Part shown: piece after piece, positions 33,145 through 41,623 of the stretch
Layout of the letters: the number at the start of each line of letters is the position of its first letter
Numbering within the stretch: the stretch's first letter is position 1
Assembly (NCBI RefSeq): GCF_014841215.1
Contig: NZ_JACYTR010000038.1
Span: 1 to 44,653 of the forward strand
Source: Pseudomarimonas arenosa
GTDB lineage: Bacteria > Pseudomonadota > Gammaproteobacteria > Xanthomonadales > Xanthomonadaceae
Direction: 5' to 3'
DNA length: 44,653 nt
Notes under the pieces: generated by a model
Told to the model about the DNA's origin: nothing
Database searches by the model: none
Seen by the model: the letters and a program-made list of their open reading frames with translations, nothing else
Translations under genes and position numbers: made by a program

Positions 33145-35031
33145 TCAGGCGCTGTCTTCCAGATAGGTATAGCCGATCAAGCCCTGCTCCAAATCGGCCA
33201 GAAGTTGGGCCTGTTCGTCGGCGGCCAGATCACCGGCGGACACCAGGGACTGATAGCGCTGACGCAGACTCTCGAGGCTATAGCCGACATAGTCGAGCAT
33301 CACGTCCGAGGTATCACCTCGGCGTGAGCGAGTCAGCTTGTAGCCCGAGCCGTCGACCGACACATTGACCGCCGCGGTGTCACCGAACAGGTTGTGGATA
33401 TCGCCCAAAGTGTCCTGGTAGGCGCCGACCATGAAAAAGCCTATGCGATAGCTCTCGCCGGGCTTGGGTCGGTGCAGCGGCAAGGCACTATCGAGCTCGC
33501 CATTGTCAACATAGCTGTCGATCTGACCATCGGAATCGCAGGTCAGATCGGCCAGAATGCCGCGTCGATCAGGCGCTTCGTTCAACCGATGGATCGGCAT
33601 GATGGGGAACACCTGATCGATCGCCCAGACATCGGGCACCGACTCGAACACCGAGAAGTTGACGAAATACTTGTCGACCAGACGCTCGTCGAGTTCGTCG
33701 ATCAGCGGCCGATGACTCTTTTCCTCGGCATTCAGGCGGGCACGCACGCCATGGGCGATGGCATAGAACACATCGTCGACGCGGGCGCGCTCAGCCAGGT
33801 CCAGCTGCCCCAGGCCGTAGGCCGCCTGTGCTTCAGCCAGATAGTGCTGGGCATCGTGAAACAGCTCCACCGCGGCACGCTCGTCAAGCGCGGCGTGTAG
33901 CTGCCGCAGATGGCGCAGTGCGCTGGACTCGTGCTCGGCCAGCGCCGGCAAGCCGCCCATCGGTGCCGGCTCGACCTCGCTGACATTGGCCACCAGCACC
34001 GCGTGATGCGCGGTCATCGCCCGACCTGACTCGGTCAGCACGCGCGGCGGCGTGATGCCGTGTTCGGCGCAGGCATCGGCCAGCGGCTGCACGATGGTGC
34101 TGGCGTATTGCTCCATGCTGTAGTTGATCGAGCAGTAGCCGCGCGAGCGGGTGCCTTCGTAGTCCACACCGAGCCCGCCACCGACGTCCATGTAGCGGAT
34201 CGGGCAGCCCAGCTGGCTGACTTCGACCAGATAACGGGTCGCCTCGCGCATGCCGTTGGCGATGTCGCGTACGTTGGAAATCTGCGAGCCCATGTGGAAA
34301 TGCAGCAGCTGCAGGCAGTCACTCATGCCTTCCTGCTTGAGGCGCTCGATCAGATCGAGCAACTGGCGCGGCGACAGGCCGAACTTGGCCTTGTCGCCGC
34401 CGGAGTTCTGCCACTTGCCAGCACCCAGCGAAGCCAGTCGCATGCGCACGCCCAAACCGGGCCGAACGCCCAGGCGGCGCGCCTCTTCGATTACCGAGGC
34501 CAGTTCCGAGGCCTTCTCGATGACGATAAAGGTGTTCAGACCGAGCTTGCGGCCGATCAGGGCCAGCCGCACGTATTCGCGATCCTTGTAGCCGTTGCAG
34601 ATCACCACGCCACCTGGGCGCGACAGGCCCAGCACGGCCATCAGCTCGGGCTTGGAGCCGGCCTCCAGGCCAAAACTGTCCACTTCGCCGGCGGCGGCCA
34701 GTTCACCGGCAACGCCGTAGTGCTGGTTGACCTTGATCGGATAGATCGCGGTGTAGCCGCCCGCGTAGTTGGCTTCGGCCATGGCGGCGGCAAAGGCGCC
34801 CTGCAGGCGCCGCAGTCGATCACCCAGGATGTCGGAAAAACGCAGCAGGATCGGCAGCCGCAGTCCCTCGGCACGGGCCACCTCGATGACCTCGTCCAAC
34901 ACGATGCGCGGCCCGGCCTCGGCCAGCGGCTGCGCCACGGCCCGGCCCTGCTCATCGATATCGAAGTAGCCGTCGCTCCAATGCGGCACGCTGTAGGTAC
35001 GGCGGGCGCGATCGATTGTCCAGGCGCTCAT
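33145..35031 (-). CDS. speA: Biosynthetic arginine decarboxylase
   Basis: PLP enzyme converting arginine to agmatine, first step of the agmatine route to putrescine and spermidine. 628 residues from ATG 35031, which has GGAG upstream; the frame stays open to 35187 but that part runs through the promoter region. The PLP lysine is Lys100 in AIYPIKVNQH. Other landmarks are GLEAGSKPELMAVL, LHFHMGSQISN and GGGLGVDYEGTRS. Divergent from speE with 161 bp between the starts. Alanine-racemase-type barrel fold, cytoplasmic. Confidence 0.96.
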   Translation of the reverse strand: MSAWTIDRARRTYSVPHWSDGYFDIDEQGRAVAQPLAEAGPRIVLDEVIEVARAEGLRLPILLRFSDILGDRLRRLQGAFAAAMAEANYAGGYTAIYPIKVNQHYGVAGELAAAGEVDSFGLEAGSKPELMAVLGLSRPGGVVICNGYKDREYVRLALIGRKLGLNTFIVIEKASELASVIEEARRLGVRPGLGVRMRLASLGAGKWQNSGGDKAKFGLSPRQLLDLIERLKQEGMSDCLQLLHFHMGSQISNVRDIANGMREATRYLVEVSQLGCPIRYMDVGGGLGVDYEGTRSRGYCSINYSMEQYASTIVQPLADACAEHGITPPRVLTESGRAMTAHHAVLVANVSEVEPAPMGGLPALAEHESSALRHLRQLHAALDERAAVELFHDAQHYLAEAQAAYGLGQLDLAERARVDDVFYAIAHGVRARLNAEEKSHRPLIDELDERLVDKYFVNFSVFESVPDVWAIDQVFPIMPIHRLNEAPDRRGILADLTCDSDGQIDSYVDNGELDSALPLHRPKPGESYRIGFFMVGAYQDTLGDIHNLFGDTAAVNVSVDGSGYKLTRSRRGDTSDVMLDYVGYSLESLRQRYQSLVSAGDLAADEQAQLLADLEQGLIGYTYLEDSA

Positions 35032-35106
35032 GGCGTGGCTCCGTCCAGGAAATGCGGGGGCGCATTGTACGCCCCTGCGGCAGAATCGCAGCGCTCCCGG
35101 CCGGTT

Positions 35107-35159
35107 GCCGGTTGCCAATGCGAATCGGTAACCGGCAGCGGCCCGGCTTCGGGTACAAT
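35107..35159. promoter_or_regulatory. speA-speE intergenic dyad and speE -10 box
   Basis: GCCGGTTGCC (35107-35116) and GGTAACCGGC (35127-35136) form a 10-bp inverted repeat with one mismatch. Just downstream, TACAAT (35154-35159) followed by TGCCG is a good -10 for speE, so the dyad would cover the -35 area and could be an operator for both divergent genes. Confidence 0.45.
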
Positions 35160-35192
35160 TGCCGCCCCTTAGATGTCTGTCAGCCACCGCTA

Positions 35193-36047
35193 ATGACTAA
35201 CGCCCCTTCCTGGTTCAACGAGCAGGTCGATTACTCCGGTTCTTCGATCGGTTTCCGCGTGACCAAGAAACTGCACGAAGAACAGTCGGCTTTTCAGAAG
35301 ATCGAGATCTGGGAAACCACCGACTGGGGCAACCTGATGGTGCTTGACGGCTGCATCATGCTGACCAGCCGCGACAACTTCCTCTATCACGAGATGATGG
35401 CGCACCCGGCGCTGTTCAGTCACAGCAACCCCAAGCGGGTGGTGGTGATCGGCGGCGGCGACTGCGGCACCTTGCGTGAAGTGCTGCGCCATCGTGAGGT
35501 CGAGTCTGCGGTGCAGGTCGAGATCGATGAGCGGGTCACCCGCATGGCCGAGCAGTACTTCCCGGAGCTGTGCGAGGCGAACAACGATCCGCGTGCCCAG
35601 TTGCTGTTCGACGACGGCATTGCCTACATGCGCGACGCTGCTGCTGAGAGCATCGACGTGATCATCGTCGACTCGACCGACCCGGTCGGCCCGGCAGAAG
35701 GCCTGTTCAACGAAGCCTTCTACCAGACCTGTTACAAGGCCCTGCGGCCGGGCGGCATCCTGGTGCAGCAGAGCGAGCCGCCGCTGACCCAGCTGGCCCT
35801 GATCAAATCGATGCGCCAGTTGATGCGGCAGGTCGGGTTTGCCGCAGTGCGGACCATTCCGTTCCCGCAGCCGGCCTACCCCACCGGCTGGTGGAGTTGC
35901 ACCATGGCACGCAAGGGCGCCGATCTGTCAGGGTTCCGCGAGCGCGGCGCCTATTCCAAGCCGTTCGCTACCCGTTACTACAGTGCCGACATCCACAAGG
36001 CAGCGATGATCCTGCCGGAGTTCCTGCGCGAAGCGTTGGGCGAATAA
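35193..36047 (+). CDS. speE: Spermidine synthase
   Basis: Transfers aminopropyl from decarboxylated SAM to putrescine. 284 residues from ATG 35193 (MTNAPSWFNEQ), matching E. coli SpeE in length and N-terminus. Methyltransferase-like fold with VVVIGGGDCGTLREVLRH for the nucleotide, catalytic IIVDSTDPVGPAEGLFN (the DSTDP motif) and YPTGWWSCTMA near the end. No good Shine-Dalgarno precedes the start and the predicted leader is under 30 bases. Pairs functionally with speA. Confidence 0.96.
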   Translation: MTNAPSWFNEQVDYSGSSIGFRVTKKLHEEQSAFQKIEIWETTDWGNLMVLDGCIMLTSRDNFLYHEMMAHPALFSHSNPKRVVVIGGGDCGTLREVLRHREVESAVQVEIDERVTRMAEQYFPELCEANNDPRAQLLFDDGIAYMRDAAAESIDVIIVDSTDPVGPAEGLFNEAFYQTCYKALRPGGILVQQSEPPLTQLALIKSMRQLMRQVGFAAVRTIPFPQPAYPTGWWSCTMARKGADLSGFRERGAYSKPFATRYYSADIHKAAMILPEFLREALGE

Positions 36048-36054
36048 CCGCGGT

Positions 36055-36070
36055 GGCGGCTGATGCCGCC
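36055..36070 (+). terminator. Possible weak terminator after speE
   Basis: GGCGGC (36055-36060), loop TGAT, GCCGCC (36065-36070), 8 bp after the speE stop and followed by a short T-containing stretch (GAGCTTTCCC). Stem is short and there is no real T-run. Confidence 0.3.
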
Positions 36071-36110
36071 GAGCTTTCCCGGCCACCCGGCCGAGTCATG
36101 AGTGCGTCAC

Positions 36111-36548
36111 ATGTTCTCCGAAGAGTTCACCCAATTCCTGGCCAACAACATGCTGCTCAGCGTGCTGTTCGTCGGCATCGGCGTTGCCCTGATCGTCAAT
36201 GAGTTCAGCCGTTTCACCCGTGGCTATCAGGCCATCAGCCCGGCCGAGCTAACCCGACTGATCAACCGCGAAGACGCCTTGGTGGTCGACGTCAGCTCGC
36301 TGAACGACTATGAGAAAGGGCATATCGTTGGCTCCAAGCACATCGCCTTGAGTCAGTTCGATCCGGAGAGCAAGCTGTTGGCCAAGGCCAAGGATGCACC
36401 GGTGGCCCTGGTCTGCCGCACCGGCATGACCGCCGGCGGCGCTGCCAAGAAGCTGGTCAAGGCCGGTTTCGGCAAGGTGTTCTGGCTCGACGGCGGCATC
36501 GCTGCCTGGCAGCAGGCCGAGCTGCCGCTGGCCAAAGGCAAGGCTTGA
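36111..36548 (+). CDS. Membrane-anchored rhodanese-like sulfurtransferase
   Basis: 145 residues: one N-terminal membrane helix (NMLLSVLFVGIGVALIV, about 13-29) and a rhodanese domain. The active-site loop is VCRTGMTAGG with Cys102, so sulfur transfer is possible. Conserved DVSSLNDYEKGHIVGSKHI gives the family's DVR-like and GHI motifs. The order rhodanese, (grxC), secB, gpsA is common in gammaproteobacteria; grxC is absent here. ATG 36111 or GTG 36102 could start it; neither has a good ribosome site. Confidence 0.88.
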   Translation: MFSEEFTQFLANNMLLSVLFVGIGVALIVNEFSRFTRGYQAISPAELTRLINREDALVVDVSSLNDYEKGHIVGSKHIALSQFDPESKLLAKAKDAPVALVCRTGMTAGGAAKKLVKAGFGKVFWLDGGIAAWQQAELPLAKGKA

Positions 36549-36636
36549 CCGTTCGGCAGCCGGGCCTTGAATTGCCGGCACGCCGCCCGCATGCATCGGG
36601 GCACGACTTAGTTTTCATTCATTCTTGGAGAGCTTC

Positions 36637-37143
36637 ATGACTGACCAAACCGGCAACGGCGCCGCTGCGCCGCAGGCCAATGCCCAGATCGCCCTGCAGA
36701 AGATCTACGTCAAGGACGCTTCGTTCGAAGCGCCGAGCGCCCCGCAGATCTTCTCTGAAGAGAGTCAGTCGCAGCTGCAGCTGAACATGGCGCAGAAGGT
36801 CGCCAACATCGGTGAGAACGTCTATGAAGTCGTGCTCACCGTGACCCTGACCTGCACCGTGGGCGAAAAGACTGCCTATCTGGCCGAAGTGCATCAGGCC
36901 GGCATCTTCGGTCTGGCCGGCTTCGATCAGCGCACCCTGGAAGCGGTGCTCGGCACCTACTGCCCGAATGTGTTGTTCCCCTACGCCCGCCAGATGATCA
37001 GCGACCTGGTGCAGAACGGCGGCTTCCCGCCGTACTTCCTGCAGCCGATCAATTTCGAGCAGCTGTACGCCGAACAGATGCGTCGTCGTGCCGAGCAGGG
37101 CCAGCCGTCCATCGCTGACGCCCCGACCCAGGGCAACGCCTGA
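36637..37143 (+). CDS. secB: Protein-export chaperone SecB
   Basis: Homotetrameric cytoplasmic chaperone that keeps preproteins unfolded and hands them to SecA. 168 residues from ATG 36637, with TTGGAGAG upstream. Family regions [31 protein letters not shown] and the C-terminal [18 protein letters not shown] are clear. Two bases separate its stop from gpsA, so the two are cotranscribed. Confidence 0.97.
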   Translation: MTDQTGNGAAAPQANAQIALQKIYVKDASFEAPSAPQIFSEESQSQLQLNMAQKVANIGENVYEVVLTVTLTCTVGEKTAYLAEVHQAGIFGLAGFDQRTLEAVLGTYCPNVLFPYARQMISDLVQNGGFPPYFLQPINFEQLYAEQMRRRAEQGQPSIADAPTQGNA

Positions 37144-37145
37144 TC

Positions 37146-38168
37146 ATGAACGCGCTCCGGGTGGGCGTCTTCGGCGCCGGTTCCTGGGGCACTGCGCTGG
37201 CCGCACAAGCGGCGCGCAACGGCCACGTCACCACCCTGTGGGGACGTGATGCCGAGCAGATCCGCACGATGCGCGATACGCATCGCAATACGCGCTATCT
37301 GCCCGATCTCGAGCTGCCGGCCAACCTGCAGTTCAGTGATCAGCTGGAAGAAGTCACCGCCAACAGCGATCTGCTGTTGGCCGTGGTGCCCAGCCATGCT
37401 TTCCCGTCGGTGCTGGCCGAGATGACGCCGCACCGCCGGCCCGGCGCCGGACTGGCCTGGGCCACCAAGGGTTTTGAGCTCGGCTCGGGTCGATTCCTGC
37501 ACGAGGTCGCCGAAGCCCTGCTCGGCCATGACACTCCGCTGGCCGTGGTCACCGGACCCTCGTTTGCCCGAGAAGTCACCCAGGGCCTGCCGACCGCGGT
37601 CACTGTGCACGGCGAACACGCAGCGTTTTCGCAAAGCGTGGCAGACGCCCTGCACGGGCCGACCTTCCGCGTTTACACCGGCTCGGACATGCTGGGCGCT
37701 GAGCTGGGTGGCGCAATGAAGAACGTGCTGGCGGTCGCCACCGGCATTGCCGACGGCATGGAGCTTGGCCTCAATGCTCGCGCCGGCCTGATCACCCGAG
37801 GGCTGAACGAAATGCTAAGGCTGAATCAGGCGCTCGGCGGCCGCGCCGAAACCCTGATGGGCCTGGCCGGGCTTGGTGATCTGGTACTGACCTGCACCGG
37901 CGACCTGTCGCGCAATCGGCGACTCGGCCTGGCCCTCGGAAAAGGCAAGTCAATCGAACAGGCCGTTGCCGCGATCGGCCAGGTCGTAGAGTCGATTCAG
38001 ACCGCCGACGAAGTGGCTCGATTGGCCGCCCGCCATGAGCTCGAACTACCGATCTGTGCCCTGGTGGCACGGGTACTGCACGGCGAGATCACCCCGCAGG
38101 AAGGCCTTAAACTCCTGCTCTCACGCGAGCAGAAGCCCGAGTATCCGGCCGGTTTGTTTGGCGCCTGA
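37146..38168 (+). CDS. gpsA: Glycerol-3-phosphate dehydrogenase [NAD(P)+]
   Basis: Makes sn-glycerol 3-phosphate for phospholipids. 340 residues; N-terminal [13 protein letters not shown] binds the cofactor, [13 protein letters not shown] and [17 protein letters not shown] (catalytic Lys) form the active site, and the C-terminal half has GLNEMLRL and [17 protein letters not shown]. Sits 2 bp after secB. The convergent trmL gene ends 9 bp away. Confidence 0.97.
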   Translation: MNALRVGVFGAGSWGTALAAQAARNGHVTTLWGRDAEQIRTMRDTHRNTRYLPDLELPANLQFSDQLEEVTANSDLLLAVVPSHAFPSVLAEMTPHRRPGAGLAWATKGFELGSGRFLHEVAEALLGHDTPLAVVTGPSFAREVTQGLPTAVTVHGEHAAFSQSVADALHGPTFRVYTGSDMLGAELGGAMKNVLAVATGIADGMELGLNARAGLITRGLNEMLRLNQALGGRAETLMGLAGLGDLVLTCTGDLSRNRRLGLALGKGKSIEQAVAAIGQVVESIQTADEVARLAARHELELPICALVARVLHGEITPQEGLKLLLSREQKPEYPAGLFGA

Positions 38169-38177
38169 ACATATCGT

Positions 38178-38639
38178 TTAGCCGGCGCCGGCAAATCCCT
38201 GCTGACGCCAGGCCTCGTAGACCAGCACGGCGACTGAATTCGACAGATTGAGGCTACGGTTGTCCGGCCGCATCGGCAGACGCAATCGCTGCTCGGCCGG
38301 CAAACCATCCAGCAGCGCCTGCGGCAGACCACGGGTCTCTGGGCCGAACAGAAAGGCATCACTGTCGCGAAACTGCACCTCGTCGTAGCGCTGGCGACCG
38401 CGCGTGGACAGGGCAAACAGCCGCGAACCGGCAATCCCGGCGAGGCAGTCATCCAGCGAATCGTGTACCTGCAGTCGGGCAAACTCGTGGTAGTCGAGCC
38501 CCGCGCGACGCAGCTTGGCATGCTCAAGCTCAAAGCCCAACGGCCGGATCAAATGCAGCTCGGCCCCGGTATTGGCGCATAACCTGATCACATTGCCGGT
38601 ATTGGGCGGAATTTCGGGCTGGTAAAGAATGACGTGCAT
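38178..38639 (-). CDS. trmL: tRNA (cytidine/uridine-2'-O-)-methyltransferase
   Basis: SPOUT-fold methylase acting at the wobble position of leucine tRNAs. 153 residues from ATG 38639 (MHVILYQPEIPPNTGNVIRL), the usual TrmL length. The SAM-binding knot is seen in LFGPETRGLP, and in LRLPMRPDNRSLNLSNSVAV. The reading frame continues without a stop through the 7-bp repeat array upstream, but the family starts at MHVILY. No Shine-Dalgarno lies in the 13 bases between the repeat and this ATG. Confidence 0.93.
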   Translation of the reverse strand: MHVILYQPEIPPNTGNVIRLCANTGAELHLIRPLGFELEHAKLRRAGLDYHEFARLQVHDSLDDCLAGIAGSRLFALSTRGRQRYDEVQFRDSDAFLFGPETRGLPQALLDGLPAEQRLRLPMRPDNRSLNLSNSVAVLVYEAWRQQGFAGAG

Positions 38640-38652
38640 GGAGAGCCGTGTT

Positions 38653-38778
38653 GGTGATTGGTGATTGGTGATTGGTGATTGGTGATTGGTGATTGGTGAT
38701 TGGTGATTGGTGATTGGTGATTGGTGATTGGTGATTGGTGATTGGTGATTGGTGATTGGTGATTGGTGATTGGTGATT
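38653..38778. repeat. Tandem array: 18 perfect copies of the heptamer GGTGATT
   Basis: From 38653 to 38778 the 7-bp unit GGTGATT (AATCACC on the other strand) occurs exactly 18 times without a mismatch, with a partial TT before it and a degenerate continuation (CGGGG) after it. It ends 13 bp upstream of the trmL start on the minus strand. Three units make 21 bp, so in the trmL frame it would read as repeats of ITNHQSP. Such perfect short arrays change copy number by slippage. Confidence 0.97.
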
Positions 38779-38820
38779 CGGGGCAAGCTTAGCCCCTCCC
38801 CCTTGGCGTCGGAGGGGTTG

Positions 38821-39008
38821 GGGAGCCGATCTTTGCCTGCCCAGGGGCCTCGCATAGCGAGGTTCCTGGGTAGATCGATTCGCACTGGTTTTCGCGCGCC
38901 GGCGGGTGCCCCGGAACTCCCTCCCCGATGTTCGGGGAGGGTCGGGGTGGGGTTAGGGAGCCGATCTTTAAATACATCGTGAAAACTCCCTCTCGAAGTA
39001 CGAGAGGG
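38821..39008. repeat. REP-like hairpin cluster with a 14-bp direct repeat
   Basis: The string GGGAGCCGATCTTT occurs at 38821-38834 and 38956-38969. Hairpins: 38840-38853 with 38857-38870 (14 pairs, two of them G-U in RNA); CCCTCCCCGA/TCGGGGAGGG at 38919-38928 and 38932-38941; CCCTCTCG/CGAGAGGG at 38988-38995 and 39001-39008. No gene is supported in the 471-bp gap 38640-39110. The composition resembles dispersed intergenic elements of xanthomonads. Confidence 0.7.
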
Positions 39009-39110
39009 ACAGGGCCGGGGGTCGGACGGCGCTTGCAGACCGAGAGCACTATCTCCTCATCACCAATCGCTATGCTGCACCGCGGCATTTGAGGCACACT
39101 CGGGAACCCT

Positions 39111-41603
39111 TTGTCTCTCGAGTCCGCTGCCGTGTCTGCCTCTGCCCGTTACATCGCGCATAAGTTTGGTGGTTCCAGCCTGGCCGATGCCCAACGCATC
39201 GCCCATGTCGCCGACGTGTTGATTGCGCGCGGAGAGACCATGCAGATGACCGTGGTATCGGCCATGCAAGGGGTGACCGATGCGCTGATCGGTCTGGTGC
39301 ATGTGGCCAGCCAGGATGCCGAGCGCGCCCGCGCCGATCTCGATGATCTGATCAACCGCCATCGCAAGACCGCTGCCACCCTGCTCGGGGTGCAGAGCAG
39401 TCAGGCGCTGGCGGACATGGAGCGCGACTGGGTCGATCTGGCCGCCCTGCTGCGCTCAGTCAACCTGCTCGGCCACCCCTCGGCCGATCTGCTCGACTAC
39501 GTGCAGGGCCTGGGCGAAGTGTGGTCGGCGCAGATGCTGGCTGCCCTGCTGCGCGAACGCGGCCATTCAGCCACCTGGCTCGATGCACGCGAGGTGTTGG
39601 TGGTCGAGCCCGGTCAGCTGGGTATGGCGGTGGAGTGGAAAAGCAGTCAGCAGCGACTGCTGAGCTGGCGCGAGTCGCATAGTGAATCGATCATCATCGT
39701 CACCGGCTTCGTCGCCCGCACCCGCGATGGCCGGCCGACCACCCTCGGTCGCAATGGCAGCGATTACTCCGGAGCGATCTTCGCCCGCCTGTTCGAAGCG
39801 GCCGAGCTGCATATCTGGACCGATGTCGACGGCGTGCTCAGCGCCGATCCGCGCCTGGTGCCGGATGCCGTGCTGCTACCGCGAATGAGTTATGACGAGG
39901 CTTTCGAGCTGGCCTATTTCGGCGCCAAGGTGGTGCACCCGGGCACCATGAGCCCGGTGCTGGAAGCCGGCATCCCGGTTTGGGTGCGCAATACCTTCAA
40001 GCCTGAGGTCGCCGGCACGCGGATCGGTCCGGAGCATGACCCGGCGCAGGAACAAGGGCCGGTCAAGGGTCTGACCATCGCCCCGGCCCTGGCCCTGGTG
40101 CAGGTCGAGGGCACTGGCATGATCGGCGTGCCCGGCACCGCCGAGCGCGTGTTCGGTGCGCTGCGCGGGGCCAATGTGTCGGTGGTGATGATTTCCCAGG
40201 CCAGCTCCGAGCACTCGATCTGTTGCGCGGTCAAGGCCAGCGAGTCGGCGCGCGCCGTTGACGTGCTGCGCGAGGCGTTTGCCCGCGAGCTCAGCGCCGG
40301 CCTGGTGCAGTCGATCGAGGCCGAAGCCGGCGTCGCCGTGCTGGCCGCGGTCGGTGATGGCATGGCCGGGCACCCTGGTGTCGCCGCGCGCCTGTTCGCC
40401 GGTCTGGCGCATGCCGAAGTCAATGTGCGGGCGATTGCGCAAGGCGGCTCCGAGCGCAATATCTCGGTAGCGATCAAGGAGGCCGATGCCACCCGCGCCC
40501 TGCGTGCGGTGCACTCGGGATTCTGGCTGTCGCCGCAAACCATCAGCGTCGGCGTGATCGGCCCGGGCCAGGTCGGTTCCGCTCTGCTTGAACAACTCGC
40601 TGCATCGGCTGACCGGCTCTTGGCGCAAAACCAGCTCGATCTGCGCCTGCGCGGCATTGCCGGCAGCACGCGCATGCATCTGGCGGAACGCCGTGTTGAG
40701 TGGCACCAGTGGCGCGAGCAGTACCTGGAAGCAGCCGAACCGTTGAATCTCGAGGCCTTCGCGCAGCACATCCGTGCCTCGCATCTGCCGCATGCGATGA
40801 TCATCGACTGTTCGGCCAGCGCCGAGGTCGCCGCACACTACGCCGACTGGCTGGCCGCCGGAATTCATATCGTCACCCCGAACAAGCAGGCCGGCAGCGC
40901 GCCCTTGCCGCAGTACCGCGCTACCCGCGACGCCTGCAAGCGCGCCCATTGGCGCTATGAGGCCACGGTGGGCGCGGGTCTGCCGGTGATCGGCACACTG
41001 CGTGACCTGATCGATACCGGCGACCAGATCCTGGCCATCGAAGGCATTTTCAGCGGCACCCTTAGCTACCTGTTCAACAACTTCGATGGCAGCACGCCGT
41101 TCTCCGAGCTGGTTCTGGATGCGCGGGCGCGCGGCTTTACCGAACCTGATCCGCGTGACGATCTGTCTGGTCTCGATGTCGCCCGCAAATTGGTGATCCT
41201 GGCCCGTGAGTGGGGCAAGGACATTGAACTGCAGGATGTCAATCTGGTCGGTCTGGTGCCGGAGTCATTGGCCAGCCTGTCGCGCGAGGAGTTCCTCGGT
41301 CGTATCAGCGAGCTGGATGAGACCTTGAATGAACGCATCGGCGGCGCCCGCGAGCGCGGCAAGGTACTGCGCTTTGTTGCCAAGGTCGATGATAGCGGCG
41401 CCAGTGTCGGCCTGGTCGAGCTGCCCAACAATCACGCCTTCGCCCATCTCAAGCCGACCGACAATGTGGTGCAGTTCACCACCACCCGTTACCGCGACAA
41501 CCCGATGGTGGTGCAGGGTCCCGGCGCCGGCCCGGATGTCACCGCCGCCGGCGTGTTTGCCGATTTGCTGCGCATCGCCCAGGCCTTGGGGGCACGCTTT
41601 TGA
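39111..41603 (+). CDS. thrA: Bifunctional aspartokinase / homoserine dehydrogenase
   Basis: First and third steps from aspartate to homoserine, 830 residues. N-terminal kinase with HKFGGSSLADAQRI and the NGSDYSGAIFARL nucleotide region; two ACT regulatory segments in the middle (about 325-465, e.g. VEGTGMIGVPGTAERVF), normally the threonine feedback site; C-terminal homoserine dehydrogenase with GVIGPGQVGSALLEQL, TPNKQAG and GIFSGTLSYLFN. Start is uncertain: TTG 39111 with GGGAA close by, or GTG 39132 (MSASARYIAHKF). No Thr/Ile-rich leader peptide is visible upstream. The stop overlaps a TTG of the thrB frame; the three genes form an operon. Confidence 0.96.
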   Translation: MSLESAAVSASARYIAHKFGGSSLADAQRIAHVADVLIARGETMQMTVVSAMQGVTDALIGLVHVASQDAERARADLDDLINRHRKTAATLLGVQSSQALADMERDWVDLAALLRSVNLLGHPSADLLDYVQGLGEVWSAQMLAALLRERGHSATWLDAREVLVVEPGQLGMAVEWKSSQQRLLSWRESHSESIIIVTGFVARTRDGRPTTLGRNGSDYSGAIFARLFEAAELHIWTDVDGVLSADPRLVPDAVLLPRMSYDEAFELAYFGAKVVHPGTMSPVLEAGIPVWVRNTFKPEVAGTRIGPEHDPAQEQGPVKGLTIAPALALVQVEGTGMIGVPGTAERVFGALRGANVSVVMISQASSEHSICCAVKASESARAVDVLREAFARELSAGLVQSIEAEAGVAVLAAVGDGMAGHPGVAARLFAGLAHAEVNVRAIAQGGSERNISVAIKEADATRALRAVHSGFWLSPQTISVGVIGPGQVGSALLEQLAASADRLLAQNQLDLRLRGIAGSTRMHLAERRVEWHQWREQYLEAAEPLNLEAFAQHIRASHLPHAMIIDCSASAEVAAHYADWLAAGIHIVTPNKQAGSAPLPQYRATRDACKRAHWRYEATVGAGLPVIGTLRDLIDTGDQILAIEGIFSGTLSYLFNNFDGSTPFSELVLDARARGFTEPDPRDDLSGLDVARKLVILAREWGKDIELQDVNLVGLVPESLASLSREEFLGRISELDETLNERIGGARERGKVLRFVAKVDDSGASVGLVELPNNHAFAHLKPTDNVVQFTTTRYRDNPMVVQGPGAGPDVTAAGVFADLLRIAQALGARF

Positions 41604-41623
41604 GCCCTGCCGGACTTAGCAGC

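Noticed and set aside
34060-35172. 370-codon plus-strand frame opposite speA
   Set aside because: Shadow of a highly conserved enzyme; no ribosome site or family signature.
38653-38778. CRISPR-like array
   Set aside because: Units are only 7 bp and directly adjacent with no spacers; it is a simple tandem repeat and no cas genes are present.
38640-38885. N-terminal extension of TrmL through the repeat
   Set aside because: The frame is open but the conserved family start MHVILYQPEIPPNTG is at 38639; kept only as a possibility in the findings.
39010-39131. thr leader peptide and attenuator before thrA
   Set aside because: The only short frame near (MLHRGI at 39073) has no run of Thr or Ile codons, and no terminator/antiterminator pair was found next to thrA.
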